A DNA stretch of 9,836 bases from Candidatus Heimdallarchaeota archaeon LC_2 (GCA_001940725.1 MDVR01000112.1:1-9836), one strand, 5' to 3'. Shown: positions 1 to 7,857, counted from the stretch's first letter. The notes: generated by a model from the letters alone, not told the origin. Numbers and translations are program-made.

Positions 1-379
1 CAATTGATGTCAGCGGATTAGCTTTAGGAAATTACACATTTGTTTTGCGACTTAATGACACAACAAATAATATCAGCACAGACACAGTATTTGTAATCGT
101 TAGAGAGATAGATGTTGTAGGACCTGGTGATTTTAATTATGCGGTTGGATCAACTGGAAATAATATTACCTGGATTGGAACTGATGGAAATCCAAATACA
201 TACAGTATAACAAGAGATGGAACAGAAGTAAAATCAGGAAACTGGTTTTCTGGGGTTCCCATCGTGATTGACATTGATGACCTATCAATTGGGAGTTATG
301 AATTTAATATCACGATAAGTGATTCTTCTAGTAATTACTTATGGAACGTAGTGGTGGTAACGGTAGTCGATGGAACTCC
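1..379. repeat. Tandem direct repeat, left copy (379-bp unit)
   Basis: Every base of 1-379 matches the base 379 positions downstream (380-758). The first mismatch is position 380 (c) against 759 (a). The tract is therefore exactly two units long and starts at the window edge. The unit codes for about 1.4 Ig-like repeats of the surface protein. 379 is 126 codons plus one base, so the two copies are read in different frames and a stop (TGA at 384-386) arises just after the junction. Perfect identity, including third codon positions, means the copies are either very recent or an assembly product. Confidence 0.97.
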
Positions 380-386
380 CAATTGA
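3..386 (+). pseudogene. Out-of-frame duplicated fragment of the Ig-repeat surface protein
   Basis: Read from position 3 with no start needed, this frame is open from the window edge and gives the same Ig-like sequence as the start of the large downstream gene (IDVSGLALGNYTF...). It ends in DGTPN and a TGA at 384-386, because the 379-bp tandem duplication shifts the frame by one base. Up to the junction it is the true frame of the surface-protein gene. After the junction the gene continues in another frame. It is best treated as a duplicated 5' fragment, not as a separate gene. If the duplication is an assembly product, this fragment does not exist in the cell. If it is real, the upstream part of the surface protein would be cut off here. 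Confidence 0.7.
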
Positions 387-3300
387 TGTCAGCGGATTAG
401 CTTTAGGAAATTACACATTTGTTTTGCGACTTAATGACACAACAAATAATATCAGCACAGACACAGTATTTGTAATCGTTAGAGAGATAGATGTTGTAGG
501 ACCTGGTGATTTTAATTATGCGGTTGGATCAACTGGAAATAATATTACCTGGATTGGAACTGATGGAAATCCAAATACATACAGTATAACAAGAGATGGA
601 ACAGAAGTAAAATCAGGAAACTGGTTTTCTGGGGTTCCCATCGTGATTGACATTGATGACCTATCAATTGGGAGTTATGAATTTAATATCACGATAAGTG
701 ATTCTTCTAGTAATTACTTATGGAACGTAGTGGTGGTAACGGTAGTCGATGGAACTCCACCAATAATAAATTCCCCTTCAGACATCGAATATGAGGCAAC
801 AAGTTCTGGAAATATGATCACTTGGATCGCCACTGATGATTATTTTGATACCTATGAAGTTTGGAATTCAACTCACCTATTAAGCACTGGAAGTTGGACC
901 TCAGGTATAGCAATTGAATACACCATTGATGGACTAGTAATCGGATCATATAACTTTACAATAATTGTAAGTGATAATTGGGGTAATACAAATTATGATA
1001 CTGTATTGATAACTGTAGTAGATACAACCATCCCTTATATAACAATAATTTCAGAAACGTCTTATGTTGTAGGAACATCAGGAAATCAGATTATTTGGAA
1101 TGTAACAGATCCAAATCCATCAAATTTCTCAGTATATATAAATGGGGCAATTCATGAAACTGGAAACTGGAATAATACAGATAATGTGAGGATTAATGTA
1201 GATGGACTTGAATTGGGAATTTATAATTTTGAAATTTATGCTCAAGATAGTCTAGGTAACATTAATTCCAGTTTAATAATTTTGTATGTCATTGAACTCA
1301 TTGATCCAGTATATAATTATCTCCCGACTAACTTGAAAAGTAATGGGACTACTGACATTATTTTAACATGGAATATAACTGACGCTAATCCTTTTGTGTA
1401 TGAAATATTCTTGAATGGAGTTTTTAATCGTACAGGTATTTGGACAAATGCAGATAATGTTACAATAACCTATGTTGGAATGATTAAAGGATTTTACAGC
1501 TTTGAAGCTATCTTTTATGATACATCAAACAACAATTTCACTCATTCGTTTATTTATGAGGTGATTGATGAAATTGTACCAGTATTTTTACTAGAAAGAC
1601 CCACATGTCCTCCAACCCCTGAAGGGGAAAATTGTGAAGGAATTAATTGGTGGAGAACCAATAACGAATTATATAAAAGCCATTATGTAATTCTTGTTAA
1701 TGGGACAGCTGATGTTCCAGTTATATGGGACTCACAATCGATTTCTTATGATGTTAGCAACTTTGTGGTAGGAAATTACAATATCACAATAATAATTTAT
1801 GATGAATCAGGAAATTCCGCTAGTTCAACAACTTGGGTGATTATTTATGATGGAAGTCCACCCCAATTTTTCCAACCACCACCAACAAGAATCACTATTA
1901 TTGAAGGTTCATTCGGCAATACTATAGTATGGAAAAACAATGATACATACCCAGGAATATATGAAGTTTTACAGGATAGTCTGATAATATTTTCAGATAC
2001 ATGGCAAGCGTTGAATTTGAATATTTTTAACATCGATGGATTAGAATTAGGTGAATACAATTTCACAATTGTCGTTTACGATGAAGCCTTTAATCCAATC
2101 GCTTTTACAATTACAGTTATTGTGATTGATGGAAATATCCCCATTAGATTGGAAGCACCGAGTATATTACAGATCAATGAAAACAATACAGAATTTACCA
2201 TGCAATGGATCTTTTCCGATTTACATGCTGAAAATTATTCAGTATTACTAGAAGGAGAAGAAATTCTTCAAGGTATATGGGTGTCTTCAAATCCTATAAT
2301 TGTTAATGTAGGCAGTCTAGGACTAGTGCCAGGAGAGTACAATTTTACAATATTTGTGTGGGATGATTCTTTGAACGAAAATTCCCAGAGTATCTTAATC
2401 ATAGTTAGAGATGTTGTAGCGCCTAAATTTATTTTTACGATCCCTGAATTTGAATTTTATACAAATGAAACTAACCAGGTAATTTCATGGCAAGTTTATG
2501 ATTTACACCCCTCTTCCTATTCTGTGTTAATTGATGGGATATTAGTGATTAGTAATATTTGGGACAATAATGAAATGATTATTTTCGATTTGGAACAGTT
2601 AGATGTTGGAACTTATAATATTACAATCATTGTTTCTGATAATTCGGATAACAAAGTCTCACACTCAATAATAATCAAAGCAAAAGACCCACTGATTATA
2701 GAAACCATGCTGCCAAATATTAATCTTGTACAGATTGTTTATGAAGGCGATATCGAGTATTATAACGGAACATGGTTAACTCGATTTGAAGGCTTAAGTA
2801 TTAGCAATGCAACTGTTCAAGTTTCTTTATTTGAATCGAGTAAGTTGAAAATAGTTCAAGGAAGTACGTTTGTAATTTACACTGATGAAAATGGGAATTT
2901 TGATCTAAAATTTAATTATACAAACGTCCCTGTTGGGAATTATATTTGGGAAATCATTTTTGTTAAAAGTGATTATGAGAGTAGAATTTTAGATATCCCT
3001 GTAATAATTATTCCACACAACTATATAATAGAAATTCAAATACCAGCGACTCTTGAAAAAGGAGAGGATTATTTCATTACAGCAATCGTTTATTATACAA
3101 ATGATGGGAATTCATCCGATTCGTTGTCGTTAAATCAATTAATATCTAATCAAGGAAAAGCAATCGGGGTAGAAGTTATATTCAATATTGTCATATTGTA
3201 TGATGATGGTACAACTGCAGAAATAATTAAAAAATCATTTACATCTTCGAAAGGATTCGCTGTAATTCAATTGGCAGGTACTGAGACATTAAGAATAAAG

Positions 3301-4215
3301 GCAATTTCCAAAATTTCAGCAGCAATAGAAAATAATGAATTTGGGAATGAGTTTGTTGCAACATTAAGTGATTCTGATTTACCCTCTGTAAGAATTCCTT
3401 CATCATCTGGATTGGAAATAGTAACAGGTTTCATTTTGAATAACTTTTCTGTTATCTTGCTTCTAGTAGTGACTCTTGGATCAATTATTATTATTATTAT
3501 GTATACGAGAAAAAGACTGAAAGTTAAAATCAAAACATATCTTAAAACCATGGATGATGCAAAAATAGAATTAGATGCTATTTTATCAATAAGAGCAATC
3601 ATTATACAAGCCTCTTCTGGGTTACCATTGTATGAAAGGAAATTTAAAGAGATCGAAGTTGACACAACATTGATCTCAGGTTTAATCACTGCTTTTTCAG
3701 CATTTTTGGGTGAAATTGGGAGAGAGGAATTATTTGGATTTGAGACTATTGAAAGGCAAGGGCTTTCCATCACTTCACACAAAGGATTCAATTCTCGACT
3801 CACAATAATATCCAAAAACGAATTACCCTTAATCTTATTAGATCAAATTAGTTCATCACACCTTGAAATTGATAGTAAATTCAGAGCAGAATTAACATCG
3901 GAATCAGGAGAAGTCTTAGATGAAGACTTTCTTGATCAGGTATTCGAAATTTCAGGTCTTAATATTGGAGTCATCGAAAAATTTGAGTTGAATTCAAGAA
4001 ATATTAGGAAAATCAAAAGGATGAAATCAATTACCAGAAATGTAAAAGATAACATTAATTCTTTGAAACAATTATTTGATAAAGAAACGGATGATCCCAT
4101 TTATGTTCAAAATGTCCTGGAATTTTTCAAAAGCAGAGGTATGAATGAGGATGTATCAGCACGTGCCTTTCTTATTGCCTACCGATATAATATTATTAAT
4201 CCTATATTTAATTAA
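370..4215 (+). CDS. Large Ig-repeat surface protein with one membrane helix and a cytoplasmic longin/roadblock-like domain (5' partial)
   Basis: The true start is not in the window. The ATG at 370 lies in the duplication junction and gives an artificial MELP; homologous sequence begins at ATT 382. Numbered from 370 (1281 residues), residues 1-775 are a tandem array of Ig/cadherin-like units. At least nine carry the G-x-Y-N-F-T-I-x-x-x-D-x-x-x-N core. The spacing between these cores is 88, 91, 91, 91, 94, 93, 94 and 92 residues, and each unit also has a conserved Trp and usually ends in VxDxxxP. About two dozen N-x-S/T sequons suggest glycosylation outside the cell. Residues 776-883 and 884-1017 are two further beta-rich domains. 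A membrane helix spans about 1026-1045 and is followed by R/K-rich TRKRLKVKIK, so the N-terminus is outside. Residues 1074-1205 have a longin/roadblock-like beta-beta-alpha-beta-beta-beta-alpha pattern (IIIQASSGLPLYERKF, then the helix TLISGLITAFSAFL). Residues 1206-1281 are helical. The only two Cys are C413 and C422. Role inferred: adhesin or receptor coupled to a cytoplasmic partner, possibly a small GTPase system. The topology is sure; the function is not. Confidence 0.9.
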   Translation: MELPIDVSGLALGNYTFVLRLNDTTNNISTDTVFVIVREIDVVGPGDFNYAVGSTGNNITWIGTDGNPNTYSITRDGTEVKSGNWFSGVPIVIDIDDLSIGSYEFNITISDSSSNYLWNVVVVTVVDGTPPIINSPSDIEYEATSSGNMITWIATDDYFDTYEVWNSTHLLSTGSWTSGIAIEYTIDGLVIGSYNFTIIVSDNWGNTNYDTVLITVVDTTIPYITIISETSYVVGTSGNQIIWNVTDPNPSNFSVYINGAIHETGNWNNTDNVRINVDGLELGIYNFEIYAQDSLGNINSSLIILYVIELIDPVYNYLPTNLKSNGTTDIILTWNITDANPFVYEIFLNGVFNRTGIWTNADNVTITYVGMIKGFYSFEAIFYDTSNNNFTHSFIYEVIDEIVPVFLLERPTCPPTPEGENCEGINWWRTNNELYKSHYVILVNGTADVPVIWDSQSISYDVSNFVVGNYNITIIIYDESGNSASSTTWVIIYDGSPPQFFQPPPTRITIIEGSFGNTIVWKNNDTYPGIYEVLQDSLIIFSDTWQALNLNIFNIDGLELGEYNFTIVVYDEAFNPIAFTITVIVIDGNIPIRLEAPSILQINENNTEFTMQWIFSDLHAENYSVLLEGEEILQGIWVSSNPIIVNVGSLGLVPGEYNFTIFVWDDSLNENSQSILIIVRDVVAPKFIFTIPEFEFYTNETNQVISWQVYDLHPSSYSVLIDGILVISNIWDNNEMIIFDLEQLDVGTYNITIIVSDNSDNKVSHSIIIKAKDPLIIETMLPNINLVQIVYEGDIEYYNGTWLTRFEGLSISNATVQVSLFESSKLKIVQGSTFVIYTDENGNFDLKFNYTNVPVGNYIWEIIFVKSDYESRILDIPVIIIPHNYIIEIQIPATLEKGEDYFITAIVYYTNDGNSSDSLSLNQLISNQGKAIGVEVIFNIVILYDDGTTAEIIKKSFTSSKGFAVIQLAGTETLRIKAISKISAAIENNEFGNEFVATLSDSDLPSVRIPSSSGLEIVTGFILNNFSVILLLVVTLGSIIIIIMYTRKRLKVKIKTYLKTMDDAKIELDAILSIRAIIIQASSGLPLYERKFKEIEVDTTLISGLITAFSAFLGEIGREELFGFETIERQGLSITSHKGFNSRLTIISKNELPLILLDQISSSHLEIDSKFRAELTSESGEVLDEDFLDQVFEISGLNIGVIEKFELNSRNIRKIKRMKSITRNVKDNINSLKQLFDKETDDPIYVQNVLEFFKSRGMNEDVSARAFLIAYRYNIINPIFN
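380..758. repeat. Tandem direct repeat, right copy (379-bp unit)
   Basis: This is the second, identical copy of the 379-bp unit, continuous with unique sequence from 759 onward. It is in frame with the rest of the surface-protein gene, so it is the copy that belongs to the intact coding sequence. Confidence 0.97.
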
Positions 4216-4241
4216 ATCAATTAATCTTATAATAAATTTAT

Positions 4242-4673
4242 TTATAATTCAAGATCGAGTAAGTAATTCCTTGCTAAAAGAATAATATCAATAATCAACA
4301 ATGTTAGAATAATTGCTATAGTAAAAGTGTATATTCCTACACCTTCCACTGTGACTTCGACGATTTCTTCAGTAAAAAATTCTAATAAGTAAGATCCAGG
4401 TTTGTTTAACTTTATCGTCTTTGAAAGCGAAAATTGAAAAAACTCTGGAGTTATTATTGTTGCTTCATTGATTAGTGGATTCATAAAACTCACATTCAGC
4501 TCAATTACAGTCAATTTATCTGAAGAAAATTTTAGTTCTGGAGTATGAACATTTATCACCAAAGATTTTGGTGTGCCTGGAAAAAGCGTAGTCGAATAAC
4601 TATTTTCAAAAAGAGGTAATAGCATTACTAAACTGGTTATTAACAAGATATGTATCAATGTAGTTATTTTCAT
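4242..4673 (-). CDS. Small secreted/bitopic membrane protein of unknown family, third gene of the ABC operon
   Basis: This protein has 143 residues and I do not recognise the family. Residues 1-26 form a signal-peptide-like or N-terminal membrane segment (MK, then a hydrophobic stretch to LPLFENSYS). Residues about 30-110 are beta-rich and polar, with one N-V-S sequon near residue 60, and look like a small extracellular beta sandwich. Residues about 113-134 form a strongly hydrophobic helix, followed by a short tail (ARNYLLDLEL), so the likely topology is outside domain, one helix, tiny inner tail. The start is supported by a GAGGT Shine-Dalgarno-like site seven bases before the ATG. The gene begins only 9 bases after the permease stop, so it belongs to the same transcript. 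It may be an accessory or substrate-contacting subunit of the transporter (inferred from position only). It converges on the surface-protein gene, with 26 bases between the stops. Confidence 0.8.
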   Translation of the reverse strand: MKITTLIHILLITSLVMLLPLFENSYSTTLFPGTPKSLVINVHTPELKFSSDKLTVIELNVSFMNPLINEATIITPEFFQFSLSKTIKLNKPGSYLLEFFTEEIVEVTVEGVGIYTFTIAIILTLLIIDIILLARNYLLDLEL

Positions 4674-4687
4674 ATCAAAACCTCACA
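4674..4687 (-). promoter_or_regulatory. Shine-Dalgarno-like site before the small membrane protein
   Basis: On the minus strand the sequence GTGAGGTTTTGATATG places GAGGT seven bases before the ATG at 4673. It overlaps the end of the permease gene. Few other starts in the window have such a site, which fits an internal operon gene translated from a leadered message while first genes are near leaderless. Confidence 0.55.
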
Positions 4688-5399
4688 AATCAATACTTCG
4701 CCGCAGATGAATTACAAACGAAATCCCTAATAAAGCAATAGCTGTTAATGTAGACAAAATTAGAGGAAAGATAATGGAACTTTCTTGAAAATGTAAATCT
4801 GATTTCAGAATTTTATGGAGAATACTTGAATCGTCAGTATTTAAAAAGAAATTTAAGGTACCAAAACTGAGCAATGATGAGGCTGTTATTTCTGCATTTG
4901 GAATTATTTCTGCCAATAAAATCGCTCCAGCAACTATTATCATTATTTGTATTAAGAGTAGGATCATTAATTGCATTAATTCAATTGTGGTAATTTTAAT
5001 ACCAATTAGATATAGTAATAGAAGTATCCCTAAAGTTAGAGACAGATAAATTTCAATAATAAATAAACCTACGGCTTGAAAATAAAATGAGTGACGTTTT
5101 ACTCTCTGTGTTAACCAAAATCCATATGAGCCGTTAATTTCCATGTTTGACCACTTAAATGCAATAAAAAATGAAGCTATGAAAATCAGAGCTATTTTTG
5201 AAATTAATAAATAAGATTCAACAAGATTATATTGATTTTGAGAAACGAATTTCCATTGATTTCCAAATGTCACTTCATCAAATTGTTGTAAAAAGAAAAC
5301 TGAAATTATTCCACTGATAACTGGTATAACTGTGAGAGCATAATGTGAAGGGAACCTAAAAAAAGTATACCGAATGGCAAGCATTTCTTTTGAAGTCAT
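4683..5399 (-). CDS. ABC-2-type transporter permease-like membrane protein
   Basis: This is a 238-residue integral membrane protein with about six helices: residues 20-38, 64-82, 107-134, 141-164, 170-187 and 208-231. A short polar stretch before helix 3 (NGSYGFWLTQRVKRHSFYFQ) resembles the loop of ABC-2 export permeases where the basic cytoplasmic segment precedes a long helix. The protein ends in RRSIDL, consistent with a cytoplasmic C-terminus. Its ATG overlaps the stop of the ATPase gene by four bases (ATGA), a classic sign of translational coupling, so it is very probably the membrane partner of that ATPase. With one permease of this size, the transporter would work as a homodimer of each subunit. 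The substrate cannot be read from the sequence; lipids, peptides or drugs are all possible for this class. No substrate-binding protein gene is present, which supports export rather than import. Confidence 0.85.
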   Translation of the reverse strand: MTSKEMLAIRYTFFRFPSHYALTVIPVISGIISVFFLQQFDEVTFGNQWKFVSQNQYNLVESYLLISKIALIFIASFFIAFKWSNMEINGSYGFWLTQRVKRHSFYFQAVGLFIIEIYLSLTLGILLLLYLIGIKITTIELMQLMILLLIQIMIIVAGAILLAEIIPNAEITASSLLSFGTLNFFLNTDDSSILHKILKSDLHFQESSIIFPLILSTLTAIALLGISFVIHLRRSIDL

Positions 5400-6277
5400 T
5401 TTAATAAATCCTCAATTGATCTTTGAAGTTGATCAATTGCTTCGAATGAGAAAATATGTCCTCCATCTACCATAAATCTTGCTGCAGCCGTAAAAACAGC
5501 ATCTGAATTCTCTGCTTTTACTATTTTACCTAAATAAGACTCTTCAACAAAATAGAATACATTGCTCTCTCTTAATTCTGCAATCAGTTTATCTGTGTCA
5601 TCAACAATAATAGAATATAACTCAGGCACTTGATTCGTTAGTGAAACTTGGGTCATAATTTCTCCTTCTTTTAAAATTAAAACATCATCACAAAATAGCC
5701 TAATTTCCTCTAATCTGTGACTAGCCAGAATTAATTTTGCTTGAGTAATATGCAAATGTTCTTTGAGCAATTTGAGAATGTATTCCCTTGACACAATATC
5801 CAAAAAATTTGTTGGCTCATCCAAAATAATCAATTTAGGAGTACCATAAAATACCAGAAGCAATGCTGCTTTTCTTCTCTGACCTGCTGACAGGTTTTTT
5901 ATTTTCCAATCTCCTTCTAATCCAAAATCAGCTTGAATATCAATGTTTCGGGTTAAAGGTCCGTACATTTGTTCGATGGTTTCTATCCATTCATCAATGG
6001 TCATTTCTTCAGGGAGTTTCGGTTGATCAGAAACTACTCTTAACCCCCCTTCTGAAAGGTCAAGTTCTATTTTTCCTGATGTTGGGGGGATTAATTTTAA
6101 CATTAATTTAATTAGAGTTGTTTTTCCACTTCCATTTGGACCGAGCAAACCTAAAGAATTACTTACCGTATTACAAGATAAATCCCGGATAACAGCTAGA
6201 CCTCCGAATTTCTTAGTAAGAGAGGAACAAATAAGAATTGGTTTCTTTGTTTCTCCTATGGGTTTTAAATCTGCCAT
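5396..6277 (-). CDS. ABC transporter ATP-binding protein
   Basis: This 293-residue protein has one complete ABC nucleotide-binding domain. It shows Walker A GPNGSGKTT at residues 46-54, the Q-loop Gln at 85 (VVSDQPKLP), the signature LSAGQ at 129-133, Walker B LIILDEPTN ending at E154, the D-loop around 159-160, and the H-loop SHR with H187. All catalytic elements are intact, so it should hydrolyse ATP. About 100 residues follow the domain; such C-terminal extensions are common in export-type (ABC-2/NatA/CcmA-like) ATPases. Its stop overlaps the permease start (ATGA), and it is the first gene of a three-gene operon. There is no clear Shine-Dalgarno site. A TATA-like box sits about 33 bases before the ATG, which predicts a leader of only about six bases. 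Confidence 0.95.
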   Translation of the reverse strand: MADLKPIGETKKPILICSSLTKKFGGLAVIRDLSCNTVSNSLGLLGPNGSGKTTLIKLMLKLIPPTSGKIELDLSEGGLRVVSDQPKLPEEMTIDEWIETIEQMYGPLTRNIDIQADFGLEGDWKIKNLSAGQRRKAALLLVFYGTPKLIILDEPTNFLDIVSREYILKLLKEHLHITQAKLILASHRLEEIRLFCDDVLILKEGEIMTQVSLTNQVPELYSIIVDDTDKLIAELRESNVFYFVEESYLGKIVKAENSDAVFTAAARFMVDGGHIFSFEAIDQLQRSIEDLLK

Positions 6278-6306
6278 GGTTTAGTGCCCACTTGTTGATA
6301 TCTAAA

Positions 6307-6314
6307 ATTATAAA
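6307..6314 (-). promoter_or_regulatory. TATA-like promoter box for the ABC operon
   Basis: The minus strand reads TTTATAAT here, close to the archaeal box-A consensus. Its centre is about 33 bases before the ATPase ATG (6277). With the usual ~26-base spacing from box A to transcription start, transcription would begin near 6284, giving an almost leaderless message. This is prediction from pattern and spacing only. Confidence 0.5.
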
Positions 6315-6567
6315 CTATTAATGTTGTTTAGAATAAATTAGATATTTATTGAAAACAGAAAAATTTAGAAACAATACAAAGATCCATCCTAGTTATATCA
6401 GTTTATTGCGTTCAGTTATTATACAAAATTAGGGCTTTTCTTCAATCATATGTTTAATGATTATTAGTTTATAATTTCTTTAGGAGTGATGCTAATTCTG
6501 ATCAACAAAGATCTCCAACAAAAGTTAAGAATCTCCAAGTACATCTCTTTTAATTATAATAGAGAGT

Positions 6568-6590
6568 ATTCAATTATAACCAAATTGAAT
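6568..6590. promoter_or_regulatory. Perfect inverted repeat, possible operator
   Basis: ATTCAATT (6568-6575) and AATTGAAT (6583-6590) form a perfect 8-bp inverted repeat with a 7-base spacer. It lies directly upstream of a TATATTTT box (6592-6599) that could drive the amidohydrolase gene. A dimeric regulator bound here would touch the promoter. The low GC content raises the chance of a coincidental match. Confidence 0.35.
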
Positions 6591-6591
6591 G

Positions 6592-6599
6592 TATATTTT
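6592..6599 (+). promoter_or_regulatory. Possible TATA box for the amidohydrolase gene
   Basis: TATATTTT sits about 53 bases before the preferred ATG (6649). It would place transcription start near 6622 and give a leader of about 27 bases. A second AT-rich candidate around 6616-6624 would give a leaderless message instead. Either choice puts the alternative upstream ATG (6589) outside the transcript, which supports 6649 as the real start. Confidence 0.35.
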
Positions 6600-6648
6600 C
6601 TATTTTAGAAGACCAAAATTTATTCATAGAATAATAATTTGTAATTTA

Positions 6649-7857
6649 ATGAAGAAAGCCTATGTCGGAGCAACTATCTATCCAGTAGAATCAGAACCAC
6701 TACGACCTGGAACTTTGATTGTTGAAGACGGAATAATTGTTGGTATTGGAACAGAGATAGATGTTTCGGGGATGGATATCATCGATTGTAGTGGGAAGCA
6801 TATAACACCAGGATTCGTGGATTCTCATACGCACACTGGAATTTGGGCAGAAGGTACCTCACCAGCTGCTGGTGATTATGATGGAAATGAAGTTAGTGAA
6901 GCCACAACCCCCTACGTGAGAGTTATCGATTCAATTCACCCAGAGGATATTGGATTTGATGACGCTAGGAAGGGTGGAGTAACAACACTCGGATTAACGC
7001 ATGGGTCTGCGAATCCGATTGGGGGTCAGCTCTGCGTTATAAAATCAGTTGGAACAGAAGTAGATGATATGGTAATTAAGGATCCAGCCGGGTTAAAAAT
7101 GGCTTTAGGTGAAAATCCCAAAAATGTTGGGAAACGCTTAAACCGAGCCCCCACTTCACGAATGGGTGTTGCACATATTATTAGAAAAGCATTATATGAG
7201 GCAATTGATTACGGAAAAGAGTGGGATCATTACCATCAACTATTGAAATTGGAGGATCAAAAACCAGAAGAAGAAAAAAAACCAATAAAGTCTCCCAAAT
7301 ATGATCTAGGAAAAGAAGCATTAATTAAAATCCTTAATAGAGAAATGCCAGTTCGGAATCATGCACATAGAGCTGATGATATCAGGACAGCTATAAGATT
7401 ATCAGAAGAATTTGGTTATGATTTAATCCTTGATCACGCAACAGAATCATATAAAATTAAGGAGACTATCGCAAAAAAGGGCATTCCAATAGCTGTTGGT
7501 CCACTATTCGGTGGAAGAATAAAACGGGAATTAGTTAATGCAACAATGGCCACACCTGGAATAATGATGAAAGCTGGGGTAAACGTTAGTATAATGACCG
7601 ATTCACCTTTTGTACCAGTTCATGGATTAAGAGATACACTCATCATGGCCGTAAGAGAGGGTTTGGATGAAAATCGTGCTTTAGAAACAATCACCATAAA
7701 TCCAGCCAAATTATTAGGGGTCGATGAGAGATTAGGAAGTTTGAAGAAAGGAAAAGATGCTGATTTCCTCATCTTTGATGGAGATCCATTAGATGCAAGA
7801 AAGAAGGTAATTAAAACTTACATTAATGGCGAGCTAGTATTTTCACTAGACGAATAA
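6649..7857 (+). CDS. Metal-dependent amidohydrolase, imidazolonepropionase-like (COG1228 type)
   Basis: This 402-residue protein is an amidohydrolase-superfamily TIM barrel with the small beta domain that flanks it. The metal-site residues are visible: DSHTH with H60 and H62, the strand-5 and strand-6 histidines in NHAHRADD (H238, H240) and LDHATES (H263), and the Asp in MTDSPFVP (D318). PGFVDSHTHTG, GGVTTL, NPIGGQ and the C-terminal NPAKLLGVDERLGSLKKGKDADF are typical of the COG1228 branch. The length fits the family. It probably hydrolyses a cyclic amide or a related C-N bond; the substrate is not evident, and no histidine-degradation genes are nearby. A charged insertion around residues 190-222 (rich in Glu and Lys, including EEEKKP) is unremarkable for a surface loop. 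I chose the ATG at 6649 because family homology starts at KKAYVGATIYP; an in-frame ATG at 6589 would add 20 residues that look like translated promoter sequence. Confidence 0.92.
   Translation: MKKAYVGATIYPVESEPLRPGTLIVEDGIIVGIGTEIDVSGMDIIDCSGKHITPGFVDSHTHTGIWAEGTSPAAGDYDGNEVSEATTPYVRVIDSIHPEDIGFDDARKGGVTTLGLTHGSANPIGGQLCVIKSVGTEVDDMVIKDPAGLKMALGENPKNVGKRLNRAPTSRMGVAHIIRKALYEAIDYGKEWDHYHQLLKLEDQKPEEEKKPIKSPKYDLGKEALIKILNREMPVRNHAHRADDIRTAIRLSEEFGYDLILDHATESYKIKETIAKKGIPIAVGPLFGGRIKRELVNATMATPGIMMKAGVNVSIMTDSPFVPVHGLRDTLIMAVREGLDENRALETITINPAKLLGVDERLGSLKKGKDADFLIFDGDPLDARKKVIKTYINGELVFSLDE

Larger units (their letters stand above)
6278..6648. other. Divergent intergenic region between the ABC operon and the amidohydrolase gene
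   Basis: These 371 bases lie between two divergent genes and are very AT-rich. They hold the ABC-operon TATA box near the left end and a dyad plus TATA-like box near the right end. ATCTCCAA occurs twice, 20 bases apart (6511 and 6531). The only reading frame of note is a 39-codon one starting at ATG 6489, with AGGAG only two bases before it; I do not consider it a supported gene. I see no tRNA, CRISPR or stable RNA fold. Confidence 0.7.

Noticed and set aside
3484..3498. (ATT)5 microsatellite in the membrane helix
   Set aside because: It simply encodes five isoleucines of the transmembrane segment, and such runs are expected in an AT-rich genome; I see no sign of a slippage switch.
3267..3815. 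A 182-codon frame on the minus strand
   Set aside because: It lies fully inside the well-supported surface-protein gene, opposite its membrane and cytoplasmic domains, and shows no family features; it is a shadow frame. The same holds for minus-strand 1845-2066 and 8064-8264 and plus-strand 5863-6111.
4216..4241. Bidirectional terminator between the convergent genes
   Set aside because: The 26 bases are AT-rich but hold neither a clear stem nor a run of T longer than three on either strand.
6489..6608. A 39-codon frame starting at ATG 6489 with AGGAG just upstream
   Set aside because: The spacing of two bases from AGGAG to ATG is too short, the frame runs through the dyad and TATA-like box of the next gene, and the product has no recognisable features.
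6589..6648. A 20-residue N-terminal extension of the amidohydrolase from ATG 6589
   Set aside because: The extension is translated AT-rich promoter sequence, and family homology begins right at the ATG at 6649.
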